NCBI GenBank assembly: GCA_024278285.1
Contig: JAJRTM010000003.1
Coordinates: 1-12,754, forward strand
Length of the DNA stretch: 12,754 nucleotides
Direction: 5' to 3'
Source of the DNA: Planctomycetota bacterium
GTDB taxonomy: Bacteria > Planctomycetota > Planctomycetia > Planctomycetales > Planctomycetaceae
Part shown: positions 1 to 7,947 of the stretch, piece by piece
How the letters are laid out: every line of letters starts with the position of its first letter
Position numbering within the stretch: position 1 is the first letter of the stretch
The notes under the pieces: generated by a model
Told to the model about the DNA's origin: nothing
The model's input: the letters and a program-made list of their open reading frames with translations, nothing else
The model's database searches: none
Translations under genes and position numbers: made by a program

Positions 1-63
1 CACCCGAGGATTTCAGTGATCGGTTTGATGATCAGAATAAGCGATGCCTGAAAATCAATACCT

Positions 64-115
64 CGGGTTGCTACGCAACTCAGACAACCCTGAACGGGAT
101 TGTCTGAGCTACCCG
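64..115. repeat. Intergenic palindromic element A (branched hairpin)
   Basis: A perfect 9-bp stem (79-87 with 100-108, CTCAGACAA/TTGTCTGAG) encloses a further CCC/GGG pairing (88-90 with 96-98). Outside it, CGGGT (64-68) pairs with ACCCG (111-115), and the bulge between them forms its own small hairpin, TTGC-TAC-GCAA (68-78). The predicted fold is therefore a branched structure. It lies just downstream of the cytochrome c'-like gene on the minus strand, so it could also act as a transcript end or mRNA stabiliser. No T-tract follows it. It resembles a REP-type dispersed repeat, but only one copy is in the window. Confidence 0.5.
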
Positions 116-138
116 GTACCTTCTGGCGAAGTCTACGG

Positions 139-876
139 TCAATCGCGGAATGCTTCGTGGCATTTATCGCAGGCGTGATTGCCGGCTTTGTAGTATATTT
201 CAATCTGTTTGCGATCTTTGGCTCCAATCGCTTTGACCAATTTCTTCATCGCTTCAAGATATTCGAGAGAGTATTTATCCCACTCTTTTTCCTGCTCTTC
301 TTCCTCCACATAATTGTGGTCAGCGAGCATTGCCAGTCCGAGGATGGCGTTGGTTGATGCGTTCAGTTTTTCTTTGAGGCGACCACGTGGCTTGCGAAGT
401 GAGCGAGACAGACCGCCGTTGCGATCTTCCATTTCTTCCATCATCGAATACATATCGACCAATTCGTCCCAGGGGTGCATTTCGTCGTGAGCGCCGGTTG
501 ATTTTCCCTTCCAGGCAGCTTGGGCAATTTCCAGAACGGCTTTGGCTTCTTGATGGTCGGCTGCTTCCTGCAGTTCGATTCCTGCATCGCGAAGTGCGGG
601 GACTGCGCAGGTTGATTTATTTCGCTCCGGGTGTTCAATCAATGCTTGTGAGACACACGCAATCACGCCGCCCGCTTGGGCGATATCTTCTTGATTTTCA
701 TCGAATTCTTCGGGGTCTTCGAGTAGGTCACTCACTTTTTCCAACTGGCTTTCCAGCTCAGCGGTAATTAATTCCATGGTCGCGACCTGTTCAACAGGAA
801 TGGGCGATTTGGCTTGTAATTGTGAAGCGATTAGAATGGGAACAAGCAGGATAAAAGCAGATAATATTCTACGCAT
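139..876 (-). CDS. Exported cytochrome c'-like protein with one C-terminal heme motif
   Basis: The 245-residue protein starts with a Sec signal peptide (Arg2-Arg3, then a hydrophobic run to about residue 22, ending QAKS), so it should act in the periplasm. The only heme-binding motif is CDKCH at Cys236, Cys239 and His240, six residues from the C-terminus. That is the arrangement of the four-helix-bundle cytochrome c' and cytochrome b562 families. The chain is about twice the length of a cytochrome c'. Residues about 28-123 look like a second helical bundle without CxxCH; it has two lone cysteines, Cys74 and Cys90. The start ATG at 876 follows GGAG with a 7-nt spacer. A promoter candidate at 944-972 suggests transcription apart from the lyase gene 109 bp upstream. 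The heme and fold calls are fairly sure; the physiological role (electron carrier, or NO or redox sensing) is not visible. Confidence 0.8.
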   Translation of the reverse strand: MRRILSAFILLVPILIASQLQAKSPIPVEQVATMELITAELESQLEKVSDLLEDPEEFDENQEDIAQAGGVIACVSQALIEHPERNKSTCAVPALRDAGIELQEAADHQEAKAVLEIAQAAWKGKSTGAHDEMHPWDELVDMYSMMEEMEDRNGGLSRSLRKPRGRLKEKLNASTNAILGLAMLADHNYVEEEEQEKEWDKYSLEYLEAMKKLVKAIGAKDRKQIEIYYKAGNHACDKCHEAFRD

Positions 877-943
877 TGATTCTCTCCGTCAATGTTTAAG
901 GTGTCGTTCAAAGGTGGTCATGGTGCAGTAAGCAGCTTGTAAC

Positions 944-972
944 ATTATCCACTTTTTGTTCATCGAAATCAA
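944..972 (-). promoter_or_regulatory. Candidate sigma70-type promoter for the cytochrome c'-like gene
   Basis: On the minus strand, TTGATT (967-972) and GATAAT (944-949) are separated by exactly 17 bp. They match 4/6 and 5/6 of the -35 and -10 consensus. The predicted transcript start lies some 60 nt before the ATG at 876. This is seen by eye only and is not scored against background. Confidence 0.4.
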
Positions 973-985
973 CCAGATTACATTT

Positions 986-2005
986 TCAATTTCTGGTAAG
1001 GTATCCTTGCGAGGGGAATAACTCTGATTTCTTCAGGATGTTTGCAACTTGATGGATAATATCTTCGGGAATGAGCGAGCCTGCATGCAGTTTTGGTGGC
1101 GGCGTCGATTCTGCTTCTGGTCCCCAGGCCATGAAGTGATCAATCGCTTTGTTGGCGTTGGCGAACGCATTGCCATCGGGAAGGGAGGCGACCAACTCGA
1201 ACGTCTGATTAACAGCAGAAGTTAACTGAGCGGAAACTTTTTGAGCCTCTTCAATGGTTCCCGCTTCCAACAGGTCGATAATTCTTCGAAGTGGTTCTGG
1301 AAAACTGTTTGCGGTACTTAATAACAAGCCGCGATAAGGGCCGCCCGTTTCTTGCAACCAATCTGCATAATTCCCTTCTGCTCCACGAACAAGAAACAGC
1401 CGACTGGTTGTGTGAATTGCCTTGGCAACTTTATCTTCGCCGCTGGAATCTTTCAGGAGTTGCAGGTTTGGATAATCCTCCGCCAGCTTAGTCACAAGAT
1501 CAGGCGACATCTCATTTTCGGTAATTTGAGGCAACTGATAAACAGCGATGGGAAGACCAGTTTCCAAAACAGCACGCATCGCAGTTTCCATCGCTGCTTC
1601 AGAAATATCATTCCCTGTTGGCGGACAGATCACAAAACCGCAAACGTGAGAAGCCTGCATCGCCTGTAAAGAATCTTGCTTGCCGGAAAATGATTTGAGT
1701 TGCCCCAGCATCTGTTCGATACATGCCAGCGTACTCGCAGCATCACTTTTCAAGGCACCCAGTAGTAATTGCGAATTTAGTTTCTGCGTCAGATCGAGGG
1801 ATAAAGTCAGAACAGTGTTGATTTCGGCGTCGCTCATTTCCCAGGCATCTCCCGTGGAGCCGGGAACAAGAAACGCATTGACGTGCGGCTGCATAAACTG
1901 CCAATGCGCAGTAATGCGTTCGACATCGATTTCGCCATTCGTTTTGTAATGCGTTAAGGGAGGACACCACAGGCGTGGGAATTGCGGGGGAGCAGATTGC
2001 GTCAT
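986..2005 (-). CDS. DapA-superfamily (DHDPS/N-acetylneuraminate lyase type) aldolase or dehydratase, divergent
   Basis: A class I aldolase-type (beta/alpha)8 barrel of about 339 residues. In the numbering from this start, GSTGD (49-53) matches the pyruvate-carboxylate loop GTTGE, YQLP has the conserved active-site Tyr156, and LLKDSSG carries the Schiff-base Lys185. It is not true dihydrodipicolinate synthase. The PPYY tyrosine is replaced by CPPTGN (about 127-132), and the arginine after the YNxP motif is absent (YQLPQITEN). It is also about 45 residues longer than DapA, with an insertion before the CPPTGN strand. A 2-keto-3-deoxy-sugar-acid lyase or dehydratase is plausible, but the substrate is not readable. 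I chose the ATG at 2005 because GAGGA precedes it by 5 nt. An upstream ATG at 2017 overlaps the hydrolase stop (TGATG) and a TTG lies at 2020, both without a ribosome site. The gene lies 11 nt after the hydrolase gene and is probably co-transcribed with it. Confidence 0.82.
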   Translation of the reverse strand: MTQSAPPQFPRLWCPPLTHYKTNGEIDVERITAHWQFMQPHVNAFLVPGSTGDAWEMSDAEINTVLTLSLDLTQKLNSQLLLGALKSDAASTLACIEQMLGQLKSFSGKQDSLQAMQASHVCGFVICPPTGNDISEAAMETAMRAVLETGLPIAVYQLPQITENEMSPDLVTKLAEDYPNLQLLKDSSGEDKVAKAIHTTSRLFLVRGAEGNYADWLQETGGPYRGLLLSTANSFPEPLRRIIDLLEAGTIEEAQKVSAQLTSAVNQTFELVASLPDGNAFANANKAIDHFMAWGPEAESTPPPKLHAGSLIPEDIIHQVANILKKSELFPSQGYLTRN

Positions 2006-2016
2006 AGATGTCCTCA

Positions 2017-3168
2017 TCAATTTGGCATTAAAAAGTGTTCAAAAAATGAATAGATAATTTCGTTTGATTCTTTAGTGGGACCATGTTTGGGGCGGTTCGT
2101 CATGCCGACGCGGTTTTTGTATCCCAGCAATTTGTTGACTGCAACTGAATGATTCAATGCTTCCCATCGCTGAGGCGGATCTTCAGAACCACCCGAAACC
2201 AAAAAGGGACGCGGTGCCATTAACGCGTGCAGTTCATGCAAGTTTCGATTTTGCTTCATCAGTTTGGGATACAAGCCGTAAGCCGGGTTTTCTTTGGTGA
2301 TTAGGCCGCGTTTTCGCCACGGTTTGGGATGATAACCGAGATACCACGGCTCCCAATAATTGATCGAACCGCGATCATTCTGGAAGACGATGCCGGGATC
2401 GGACCAGGCCGCACAGGCGAATTTATCGAACAGGCAGGATGAAAACATCGCCCACTTCCCGCCGAACGAATGCCCCACGATACCGATACGATTTTTATCA
2501 ACCTGCTTTTGATTTGATAAGGCATACCAGGCGTTGGCAGATGCACAGGCAAGCATCGAAAGAGGCTGCACTTTCGCGTTTTCAATACTGGGGTAATACA
2601 GTGAGTAAGTTTTCGCTGCGGTTGCTTCGGTTGTGCCCAGTGAAAGCGTGACAAAGCCTCGTTTGGCAAGTTGATACGCATAATCTCGAAGCGGACTCCC
2701 CAGCCCGATTCCTGTTTCGGGTTCGTAATAAACACATATCACAGCCGGCTTCGGTTTGGTGCCTTGCGGAACAAGAAGATAGCCGGTTGTCTGCTGACCG
2801 GGAATCCATTCAAAGCGGACTCGATGTTGCGTGAAAGTTTCACGCTGAGTGGTATCCAGAATTTCCAGCTTCTGTGTCTTGTTCAATTCAGGCCATTGCC
2901 CCAGCATTTTTTGCCAGTCGGCAAGAATTTCGCTACGTCTCTGTTTCCACTGAGTTGCGGTTTTGACTGGAGTGCTATCATTGAAGATGAGTGGTGATCG
3001 ATAACTGCCATATTTATTTTCCCACTGTTTCGCAGGAGAAAAATAAGGCGATATTTTATTCCAGGCTTGCTGCGGTTCTTTTTCTTCACAGAAAGAAATC
3101 TCTGGAGCCAGGCCGATCAATAAGCCGGTGCCGAGTAAGATTATTTTCGGTAACACGGTTTGAAACAT
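2017..3168 (-). CDS. Exported alpha/beta hydrolase, acetylxylan/glucuronoyl-esterase-like
   Basis: The 383-residue protein starts with a signal peptide (MFQTVLPK, hydrophobic core to about residue 27). The mature part has an alpha/beta-hydrolase core. The nucleophile elbow is GHSFGGK with Ser234. The late acidic segment GGSEDPPQRW (Asp330/Glu329) and RPKHGPT with His362 supply the likely acid and general base. The elbow GHSxxGK and the segment MAPRPFLVSGG before the acid recall carbohydrate esterases of the CE15/acetylxylan-esterase type, or dienelactone-hydrolase-like proteins. The exact substrate is inferred, not shown. The start at 3168 is preceded by AGAGGA with an 8-nt spacer; an extension upstream to 3231 would place about 21 polar residues before the signal peptide and is unlikely. 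It lies between the CtBP-like dehydrogenase and the DapA-like lyase on the same strand. Confidence 0.8.
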   Translation of the reverse strand: MFQTVLPKIILLGTGLLIGLAPEISFCEEKEPQQAWNKISPYFSPAKQWENKYGSYRSPLIFNDSTPVKTATQWKQRRSEILADWQKMLGQWPELNKTQKLEILDTTQRETFTQHRVRFEWIPGQQTTGYLLVPQGTKPKPAVICVYYEPETGIGLGSPLRDYAYQLAKRGFVTLSLGTTEATAAKTYSLYYPSIENAKVQPLSMLACASANAWYALSNQKQVDKNRIGIVGHSFGGKWAMFSSCLFDKFACAAWSDPGIVFQNDRGSINYWEPWYLGYHPKPWRKRGLITKENPAYGLYPKLMKQNRNLHELHALMAPRPFLVSGGSEDPPQRWEALNHSVAVNKLLGYKNRVGMTNRPKHGPTKESNEIIYSFFEHFLMPN

Positions 3169-3185
3169 TACGCAATTCCTCTTAG
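3167..3185. repeat. Left copy of a 19-nt imperfect direct repeat around element B
   Basis: This 19-mer matches 3433-3451 at 16 of 19 positions, and all three differences are transitions. It contains the ribosome-binding site (AGAGGAATTGC on the minus strand) of the hydrolase gene. The partner copy sits over the stop codon of the upstream dehydrogenase gene. Confidence 0.6.
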
Positions 3186-3215
3186 GATCGCTCGAACAAT
3201 TACTGTCTGATTTAT

Positions 3216-3411
3216 CTGTTTTTTTGGCCAAAGGCCTCTTTCACCATAGCCTGGGGCAACGCCCCAGGTAAAATTGCATGATTGCTCTTTTTGGCTGAAA
3301 GCCATATTCAATGCTTTTGTTTATGGCTTTCAGCCAAAAGGTAGACGACACATCTGTTCCTGGGGCGTTGCCCCAGGCTATGATAATTTTGGCCTTCAGC
3401 CAAGAAAACAG
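3216..3411. repeat. Nested palindromic element B (REP/MITE-like, 196 bp)
   Basis: This large inverted repeat lies between two co-directional genes. The core arms 3245-3268 and 3359-3382 are perfect over 24 bp (CATAGCCTGGGGCAACGCCC...), and each arm is itself a hairpin (CCTGGGGC/GCCCCAGG). Inside lies a second perfect 18-bp inverted repeat, 3289-3306 with 3322-3339 (TTTTGGCTGAAAGCCATA). Outside the core, symmetry continues imperfectly to 3216 and 3411 (CTGTTTTTTTGGCC with GGCC...AAGAAAACAG). There is no coding capacity of note. The structure suggests a non-autonomous mobile or extragenic palindrome. In RNA it would form strong hairpins between the dehydrogenase and hydrolase messages and could act as an attenuator or stabiliser. 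Confidence 0.8.
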
Positions 3412-3432
3412 AGCGTCGAAGTGACAACAGTT

Positions 3433-3451
3433 ATCATGCAATTCCTCTCAG
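3433..3451. repeat. Right copy of a 19-nt imperfect direct repeat around element B
   Basis: This partner of 3167-3185 matches at 16 of 19 positions. On the minus strand it reads AGAGGAATTGC followed by ATG (3437-3435), so a complete ribosome-binding site and start codon lie directly after the dehydrogenase stop. The reading frame behind that ATG closes after 13 codons, at the edge of element B. Confidence 0.6.
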
Positions 3452-4443
3452 TTAACGACATTGACGGGGTCTTCGCCTCGCAAAACTCGCAGGCAGTTTT
3501 CGCTCCCTTTAACACGCATATCTTCCAGTCCCTGTTCACAGTAGAACGCAGAGTGTGGGTTGATGATGACACGATCGTAAGCGGGATGCGCGGGGTCTCG
3601 CCAGGCAGTGATGAGCGGGTTATCTGCTTCGGGTGGCTCGATGGGCAAAACATCGATGCCTGCCCCAGCCAGTTGCCCGGAAGTGATCGCGGTCAAAACG
3701 GTTTGGGGCATCACTAATCCGCCTCGTGCGGTGTTAACAAGATAACCACCAGCCGGCATCTTGGAAAGAAGTTTGTCATCAACAATTCCGCTGGTTTCTT
3801 CCGTCAATGGGCAATGCAAACTGAGCACATAAGCATCCTGCACAAGTTCATCGATCGAATTGGCTCGTTTAATGCCGAGTGCTTTATCAATTCCCTGAGG
3901 CGTGTAAGGATCGTAAAACAGAACGCGAAAGCCGAGAGCCTTGGCTCGCAGTGCGGTCGCGGTGCCAATGCGTCCCAGTCCGATAATCGCAAATGTTTTG
4001 TCCCGTAAACGGTGCAACGGCGAAAGTTGCGAGTAAGACCACTCACCGCTGGATCGCTGCAAACGGTTGTTCATAAAATGGATGCCCCGCGTCAACGAGA
4101 GAGCCATTCCGATAGCAGAATCCGCAACCTCTTCGGTGCCGTAGTCGGGAACATTGGCCAGCGGGATTCCCATTTCTCGGGCAACTTGACCATCAACATT
4201 ATCGTAACCGACTCCGCAACGCACAATCAGTTTGCACTGCTTAAGAGAGCGAATCGTTTTCGCAGAAAGAGAAATCGCATGATAAACCATAATCGCGACT
4301 GCACGGTCAACAATATCGCCAAGCTGCGATTCATCGGTCGCTTCCACCGCAACAACTTCTGCAACATCGCCCAGAATCTTGCGTTCGTAATCTAATGGTT
4401 CCGAAATAAAATCAGTAACAACAACCAAGGGACGCTCTGGCAT
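3448..4443 (-). CDS. CtBP-like NAD-dependent D-2-hydroxyacid dehydrogenase
   Basis: A cytoplasmic oxidoreductase of 331 residues that should interconvert a 2-hydroxy acid and a 2-keto acid with NAD(H). The Rossmann fingerprint GLGRIG is at 155-160, followed by an acidic residue (Asp178) typical of NAD preference. The family's catalytic residues are all visible: Arg240 in VNTARGG, Glu269 in LPIEPPE and His297 in NPHSAFY. Segments such as CGVGYDNVD, IIGLGRIG...RAKALGF, FYDPY and PHSAFYCEQ look like the C-terminal-binding-protein branch more than classical SerA, and there is no ACT domain. The ATG at 4443 has AGGA 10 nt upstream. It is the first gene of the minus-strand cluster, with a good promoter at 4493-4521 overlapped by a dyad. 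The substrate is unknown. Confidence 0.88.
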   Translation of the reverse strand: MPERPLVVVTDFISEPLDYERKILGDVAEVVAVEATDESQLGDIVDRAVAIMVYHAISLSAKTIRSLKQCKLIVRCGVGYDNVDGQVAREMGIPLANVPDYGTEEVADSAIGMALSLTRGIHFMNNRLQRSSGEWSYSQLSPLHRLRDKTFAIIGLGRIGTATALRAKALGFRVLFYDPYTPQGIDKALGIKRANSIDELVQDAYVLSLHCPLTEETSGIVDDKLLSKMPAGGYLVNTARGGLVMPQTVLTAITSGQLAGAGIDVLPIEPPEADNPLITAWRDPAHPAYDRVIINPHSAFYCEQGLEDMRVKGSENCLRVLRGEDPVNVVN

Positions 4444-4478
4444 CGGACAAAAATCCTGTTACAGTAGGTAGATGAAAA

Positions 4479-4497
4479 ATAAAGAGAGTCTCTTTAT
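4479..4497. promoter_or_regulatory. Perfect 19-bp dyad, candidate operator
   Basis: ATAAAGAGA, one central base, then TCTCTTTAT gives two 9-bp arms with perfect symmetry. It lies in the divergent intergenic region between the CtBP-like dehydrogenase and the TroA-like lipoprotein. It overlaps the -10 box (4493-4498) and probable start point of the dehydrogenase promoter, which is a usual place for a repressor site. No regulator gene is nearby, so the binding protein is unknown. As RNA it would make a weak, AU-rich hairpin with a 1-nt loop, so it is a poor terminator. Confidence 0.5.
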
Positions 4498-4521
4498 AGC
4501 TGTGTCGAGATTAACTCTCAA
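4493..4521 (-). promoter_or_regulatory. Sigma70-type promoter of the CtBP-like dehydrogenase gene
   Basis: On the minus strand TTGAGA (4516-4521, 5/6 of consensus) and TATAAA (4493-4498, 5/6) are spaced by 17 bp. The expected start near 4486 leaves about 43 nt of leader before the ATG at 4443. It is the best-looking promoter in the window. Confidence 0.6.
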
Positions 4522-4589
4522 GTGAGCCGGCTAGAATGCTGTCGATTAGCCATCGTTTGATGTCACTTTCATTTAAGAAAAGAATCGCC

Positions 4590-5540
4590 ATGTTGGAGTG
4601 TCGAAAAGTTTATACCAATTGGAAGTTTCTGGTTTTAAGTACAATCCTTTTCATTGCTGCCGGGTGTGAACCTGCTGGCGAAGAACAGGCGAAGACAGGG
4701 GATGATTCTGAGCAACCTCGCCCGGTGGTGATCGCGGTGAATTATCCGCTGGCGAATGTGGCGCATCAACTGGCTGGTGAGTGGATCGATTTGCAATATC
4801 CAGTTCCTGGAAATGTAGATCCTGCTTACTGGAGCCCCGACGATGCACAAATTACGGCGATGCAGCAGGCGGATTTGGTTCTTCTCAACGGAGCCAATCA
4901 CGAGCCATGGCAGGAACGGGTAACGTTATCGCCTTTGAATTTGGCAATCACATCACGCGGCTTTCACGATCAGTGGATTCAGGTTGAAGATGCCATCACG
5001 CATCAGCATGGTCCCGAAGGATCGCATTCTCATTCCGGAATCGCTTCGACGACCTGGCTCGATCCGATTCTTTTACGCGAACAAATTCATGTGGTCACTC
5101 AAACGTTAATCAAGTTGCTGCCTGGCCAACGTGAGGAAATATTGAAGCGAGAAAAAGAACTGGACGCAGAATTGGATCAACTCGATCAACAATGGAAAGA
5201 CGCATCAAAAAAACTGGGGGATCATCCGTTGATCGCTTCGCATCCGGTTTATCAATATCTGGCAAAACGATACGGCTGGAAAGTTGCCTCACTCCATTGG
5301 GAACCGGAACAGAAACTGTCGAAAAAAGAGTGGGAACAATTCGACAAACTGCGAGAAAAAAATAAAGCAACCTTCATGATCTGGGAAGATGAACCACTAG
5401 CCGAAACAAAAGCAGAACTCGACAAACGCGGCATCAAAATCGTCGTCATTAAACCGTTGGGCAACGGACAACTTGAAGAAAATGTCTTGGACGAAATGAA
5501 GAGTAATGCCAAGCGGTTTGAGGCGGCGTTGTCAAAATAG
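4590..5540 (+). CDS. TroA/ZnuA-superfamily metal-binding-protein-like lipoprotein with a degraded metal site
   Basis: A 316-residue predicted lipoprotein: the signal FLVLSTILFIAAGC ends in a lipobox with Cys26. The rest resembles solute-binding proteins of zinc/manganese ABC importers: VDPAYWSP, ADLVLLNG, a histidine-rich loop (HQHGPEGSHSHSG, about 138-150), WLDP, ASHPVYQYLAKRYGW and MIWEDEP. The usual metal ligands are only partly kept. The DPH histidine is Ala79, the histidine before WLDP is Thr154, while His218 and Glu266 remain. No permease or ATPase gene is adjacent. It may bind metal differently, act as a chaperone, or do something else. I chose the ATG at 4590, behind a weak GA-rich stretch, because it gives a normal-length lipoprotein signal; in-frame ATGs at 4536 and 4560 have no ribosome site. 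Confidence 0.75.
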   Translation: MLECRKVYTNWKFLVLSTILFIAAGCEPAGEEQAKTGDDSEQPRPVVIAVNYPLANVAHQLAGEWIDLQYPVPGNVDPAYWSPDDAQITAMQQADLVLLNGANHEPWQERVTLSPLNLAITSRGFHDQWIQVEDAITHQHGPEGSHSHSGIASTTWLDPILLREQIHVVTQTLIKLLPGQREEILKREKELDAELDQLDQQWKDASKKLGDHPLIASHPVYQYLAKRYGWKVASLHWEPEQKLSKKEWEQFDKLREKNKATFMIWEDEPLAETKAELDKRGIKIVVIKPLGNGQLEENVLDEMKSNAKRFEAALSK

Positions 5541-5569
5541 TGAAATTCTACTGTTTTTTTCGCAAATCG

Positions 5570-5598
5570 TTTACATTCACCACGCGGACGCATAGACT
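5570..5598 (+). promoter_or_regulatory. Weak candidate promoter for the first propeller gene
   Basis: TTTACA (5570-5575) and TAGACT (5593-5598) are 17 bp apart, 5/6 and 4/6 of consensus. They would give a leader of about 73 nt before the ATG at 5678. A 7-bp inverted repeat (5581-5587 with 5607-5613, CACGCGG/CCGCGTG) overlaps the spacer and start region. TATAAA near 5661 is too close to the ATG to serve as a -10 box. Confidence 0.3.
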
Positions 5599-5677
5599 CA
5601 GTAGACCCGCGTGTACTCACCTTAATACAATTCTCACATTGAATTATGCTTAAATTGCAATATAAAAGGAATCACCC

Positions 5678-7398
<1,721 letters not shown>

Positions 7399-7402
<4 letters not shown>

Positions 7403-7893
7403 AACTCAAACCTGCTGAAGTCGATGGCGAAAAAGCGTTGGTGAAATCTACCGGACGTGGTCGCCCTTCTGCATACATGTGGATTGGCACCCCCGATATG
7501 AAAGGGTATACCATTCAGGCGGATGTACTATTGAAGGAAGAAAAACGGAGACTCCCCAGCATCGGCATCACCGCCCAGCGTTACAACTTAATTCTTAAAG
7601 GGAACAGTGGTAAGCTGGCTATTCAGAGTTGGGCACCACATAAACGAATGGCGAAGGAAGTCAAATTCCGATCCGATCCTGATATCTGGTACACGATGAA
7701 AATGAAAGTCGAAATTAAAGATGGCAAAGCTCACGTCTTGGGCAAAGTCTGGGATCGTAGCAAAGAGGAGCCGAAAGATTGGCTGATCGATGCGGTCGAT
7801 CCTCATCCGAATCTCAACGGCAGCCCCGGACTTTACACCTACGCCCTGGCAACATCCTATTTCGATAACGTTATTGTCACCCCGGAAAAATAA
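7399..7893 (+). pseudogene. C-terminal jelly-roll domain of the same propeller gene, out of frame
   Basis: 164 codons follow a TTG that overlaps the previous stop by four bases (TTGA). No Shine-Dalgarno sequence lies before the TTG and the product has no signal peptide, so independent translation is unlikely. The content looks like a concanavalin/LamG-type (DUF1080-like) sandwich: [14 protein letters not shown], a middle [27 protein letters not shown] and a final [12 protein letters not shown]. This makes sense as the last domain of an exported protein. Joined to the upstream frame, the junction reads [17 protein letters not shown] without loss. A one-base deletion in a T run (four T at 7397-7400, five expected), a sequencing error, or recoding could explain the break. 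It is marked as a broken part; it is not an independent gene in my view. Confidence 0.65.
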
Positions 7894-7910
7894 AATCGAC
7901 GACCTCGCAG

Positions 7911-7928
7911 GGTCCGCTCTGGCGGGCC
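7911..7928 (+). terminator. GC-rich hairpin after the first propeller gene
   Basis: GGTCCGC (7911-7917) pairs with GCGGGCC (7922-7928) around a TCTG tetraloop, including one G-U pair in RNA. It starts 18 nt after the stop codon at 7893. No T-tract follows, so intrinsic termination is doubtful; 3'-end protection or a dispersed-repeat fragment is equally possible. Confidence 0.35.
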
Positions 7929-7947
7929 AAATCGACCGTATTAGTTT

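Noticed and set aside
1..107. Two plus-strand frames are open from the left edge (to 51 and to 107) and could be the tail of an upstream gene.
   Set aside because: They are too short to recognise, and the longer one runs into palindromic element A. No codon or motif support.
100..767. Plus-strand open frames opposite the cytochrome gene (100-357 and 387-767).
   Set aside because: They are antisense to a gene with signal peptide and heme motif, lack a ribosome site and show no recognisable domain.
986..2005. Annotation as dapA (lysine biosynthesis).
   Set aside because: The PPYY tyrosine and the arginine after YNxP are missing and the protein is longer; only superfamily membership is supported.
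3274..3717. Plus-strand frame of 147 codons spanning element B.
   Set aside because: It is made of palindrome sequence joined to the antisense of the dehydrogenase C-terminus; not a real gene.
5541..5560. T7 run after the TroA-like gene as an intrinsic terminator.
   Set aside because: No convincing stem precedes it; only a 3 to 4 bp pairing can be drawn.
5648..5666. TATAAA near 5661 with TTGAAT upstream as a promoter for the first propeller gene.
   Set aside because: The transcript would start at or after the ribosome-binding site, so it cannot drive the annotated start.
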